Source: Casimicrobium huifangae (lineage in GTDB: Bacteria; Pseudomonadota; Gammaproteobacteria; Burkholderiales; Casimicrobiaceae). From it: a DNA stretch of 64,000 nucleotides. This document shows positions 62,627-64,000 of this stretch, piece by piece. The position numbers and the translations under genes are program-made. Every line of letters begins with the position of its first letter. The stretch's first letter is position 1. Location of the stretch: contig NZ_CP041352.1 of assembly GCF_009746125.1 (NCBI RefSeq), forward strand, positions 1,019,847 through 1,083,846, in the 5' to 3' direction. The notes under the pieces were generated by a model. The model did not search any database, was not told the DNA's origin, and was given only the letters and a program-made list of their open reading frames with translations.

Positions 62627-63247
62627 CAGTGTCTCCTCTCAAGAGTGTGTCCGTTCAGACGTGGATGCGTGCAGCGCGCGGCGATGCCGATGACGCTGCG
62701 GCGTCTGAATGCCCCGACCTCCTCCCCCGAAGCTGCGTGCGAGCGATGCTCGTGCCAGCACACACAAAGTGCAGAGTATTCAATGATCTATGACGACGTC
62801 ATTGGCCGAGAGTTCGGCGAAAGCGGCGGATTTCTTGTCCGGGCTGTCACCCGTTGGCGACCGCTGACCTGCCGCTTCTCGTTAAGTAATTGATTGCTAA
62901 AGAGATTTCATGTCTCCGATGGCAGACAGCGATCACTGCGGTGACGATTAGTTTCAGATCATCTTTTCTCGGGAAGCCTCATTTGAATTGGGCTTTAAGG
63001 CAGATTTATCATGAAGTCGACTTACAAAAGAAATTAGGTGTAAGCCCAATTGGAATAGGGCTCTTGCTAAAAAGGTGATCCTCTGAATCATGGGAAAGTG
63101 CTCGGTGCAGACGCCTTGATTCGGGCAGCCTTATCCGCTTCGTCGCCGGTTCTCGCGGCTCGTCGCGCGCCGGTTTCGACGCCGCGGCGCTCGACTTAGC
63201 ATCCCGACATCGCGTGGCTCAGTGCCGCATTCCAGGAGTCGATTGGC
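62627..63247. other. 621-base intergenic region
   Basis: No gene is supported. The frames on both strands lack family features. The stretch contains dispersed repeat copy F (62963-63074) and GTCACC-like short hairpins near 62930. AGGAG at 63234-63238 is the ribosome site of the next gene. Confidence 0.6.
62963..63074. repeat. dyad-symmetric dispersed element, copy F
   Basis: CTTTT at 62963; hairpin GCCTCATTTGAATTGGGC at 62976-62993; exactly 20 nt; AAGTCGACTT at 63014-63023; exactly 20 nt; second hairpin GCCCAATTGGAATAGGGC at 63044-63061; mirrored end AAAAAG at 63069-63074. Here the two inner half-arms also pair with each other (AATTGGGCTT near 62987 with AAGCCCAATT near 63042), so one large hairpin is an alternative to two small ones. 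It is the clearest copy. Confidence 0.9.
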
Positions 63248-64000
63248 ATGACCAAACCGCACGAGTCGCAGCATCAAACTGCCATTGCGCGCCCGCACGG
63301 CGGCGTCGGGTTCGCCGCACTGTTGCTTGCGGCGCTGGTCAGCCTGGGCGGGCAAACTGCATCGGCGCAGACGACGCCGACCGACGAGCGCATCCGCGAG
63401 ATATTGGTCAAGCGGATTGACGAGGAGAAGCGCGCGGTCGGCATGGCCGCCGTGGTGGTGCAGGGTGAGCAGGTGCGCATCGTCACCGCCGGGCACACTG
63501 CGCTCGACAAGGCGACGGCGGTGACGCCCGACACTCTGTTCGAAATTGGCTCGATTACCAAGACCTTCACTGCGCTATTGCTGGCCGACATGGTGAACCG
63601 GGGCGAAGTCAAACTCGACGACCCGGTGGAGAAATATCTGCCGCAGGGGTTGCGCGGCCTCACGCTGCGTGACCACACCGGCGCACCGATCCGGCTGGTC
63701 GATCTGGCGACGCATCGCTCGGGCCTGCCGCGACTGCCCGACAACATGCCCTACGGAACCCGCGCCGATCCCTACGCGGACTATCGCGAGCAGGAGCTGT
63801 TGCAGTACCTCAAGCGCCGCGAGGAGTTGACCGCAAGCGACGGCGGCAAGAGCACCCGCAAGCGCGACGAGCGCTACGAATACTCAAACCTTGGCTTCGG
63901 CCTGCTCGGCTACGTGCTCGGGCGCGCGGCGGGCAGTTCATATGCCGATTTGCTGCAAAAGCGGGTGCTGACCCCGCTTGGACTGGCCGCGAGCTGGCTC
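63248..64000 (+). CDS. class C beta-lactamase-family serine hydrolase, 3' end outside the window
   Basis: The frame begins at ATG 63248 (MTKPHESQHQTAIARPHGG), with AGGAG at 63234-63238, and stays open to the window end (251 codons). A signal peptide (about residues 20-41, ending SASAQ) suggests export. The SxxK motif is SITK (FEIGSITKTF), and the second motif YSN appears in RYEYSNLGFGLLGY. The rest lies beyond the window, so peptidase, esterase or lactamase roles cannot be separated. Confidence 0.9.
   Translation, partial: MTKPHESQHQTAIARPHGGVGFAALLLAALVSLGGQTASAQTTPTDERIREILVKRIDEEKRAVGMAAVVVQGEQVRIVTAGHTALDKATAVTPDTLFEIGSITKTFTALLLADMVNRGEVKLDDPVEKYLPQGLRGLTLRDHTGAPIRLVDLATHRSGLPRLPDNMPYGTRADPYADYREQELLQYLKRREELTASDGGKSTRKRDERYEYSNLGFGLLGYVLGRAAGSSYADLLQKRVLTPLGLAASWL

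Overview
This window comes from a betaproteobacterial chromosome, most likely of the order Burkholderiales. The evidence is the S10-spc-alpha ribosomal gene order, moderately high GC content, a Bug/TctC-type binding protein, and the style of the housekeeping proteins. The genus cannot be fixed from the sequence alone. I saw no rRNA, tRNA, CRISPR array, prophage or insertion sequence.

Bases 1-12568 are the ribosomal super-operon on the plus strand. They run from the 3' part of rplW through rpsQ, then a terminator and a new promoter, then rplN to rplQ, including secY, infA, rpmJ and rpoA. From 12569 to 22600 the genes are mixed: a GlsB/YeaQ membrane protein, a DUF4126 protein, an acyltransferase, dnaE, an orphan amino-acid-type binding protein, an SRPBCC protein coupled to a myo-inositol oxygenase, and a PIN/AbrB toxin-antitoxin pair with a palindromic operator candidate. 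From 23049 to 28319 lies a 2-oxoacid:ferredoxin oxidoreductase cluster (flavoprotein/ferredoxin subunit, gamma-alpha fusion, beta) followed by a CBS protein.

From 28421 to 34730 a minus-strand group holds a DUF2891 protein, rmuC, an MtfA-type peptidase, an MBL-fold exonuclease and an ATP-dependent DNA ligase. guaC (34926-35975) has a structured leader with a terminator. From 36023 to 46274 come an MscS channel, a family-1 binding protein, a di-haem cytochrome c, a PstS-like gene frameshifted by a 19-bp tandem duplication, a serine hydrolase, a delta-60 repeat protein, and an alpha/beta hydrolase with a FecCD-type permease and ATPase. A malonate operon follows (GntR regulator, malonyl-CoA decarboxylase, Bug binding protein, malonyl-CoA synthetase, FAD oxidoreductase; 46695-52676). 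The end of the window has an SPFH / SH3-like / YjgN / M48-protease operon divergent from a two-component system, then a YciI protein, a bactofilin with an overlapping small basic protein, and a partial beta-lactamase-family gene.

The most notable non-coding signal is a dyad-symmetric intergenic element of 110-112 bp present six times, at 3452, 12634, 28320, 38080, 46371 and 62963. Each copy has the order CTTTT, a GCCC...GGGC hairpin, about 20 nt, AAGTCGACTT, 20 nt, a second GCCC-led hairpin, then AAAAG. In every copy the central palindrome sits at the midpoint, while most other bases differ between copies. I do not recognise it as a described family. Other repeats are a REP-type hairpin at 27779, paired CT-rich hairpins at 32251, a TGAGCCTGTCGAA hairpin at 34843 and a Correia-like inverted repeat at 48776.
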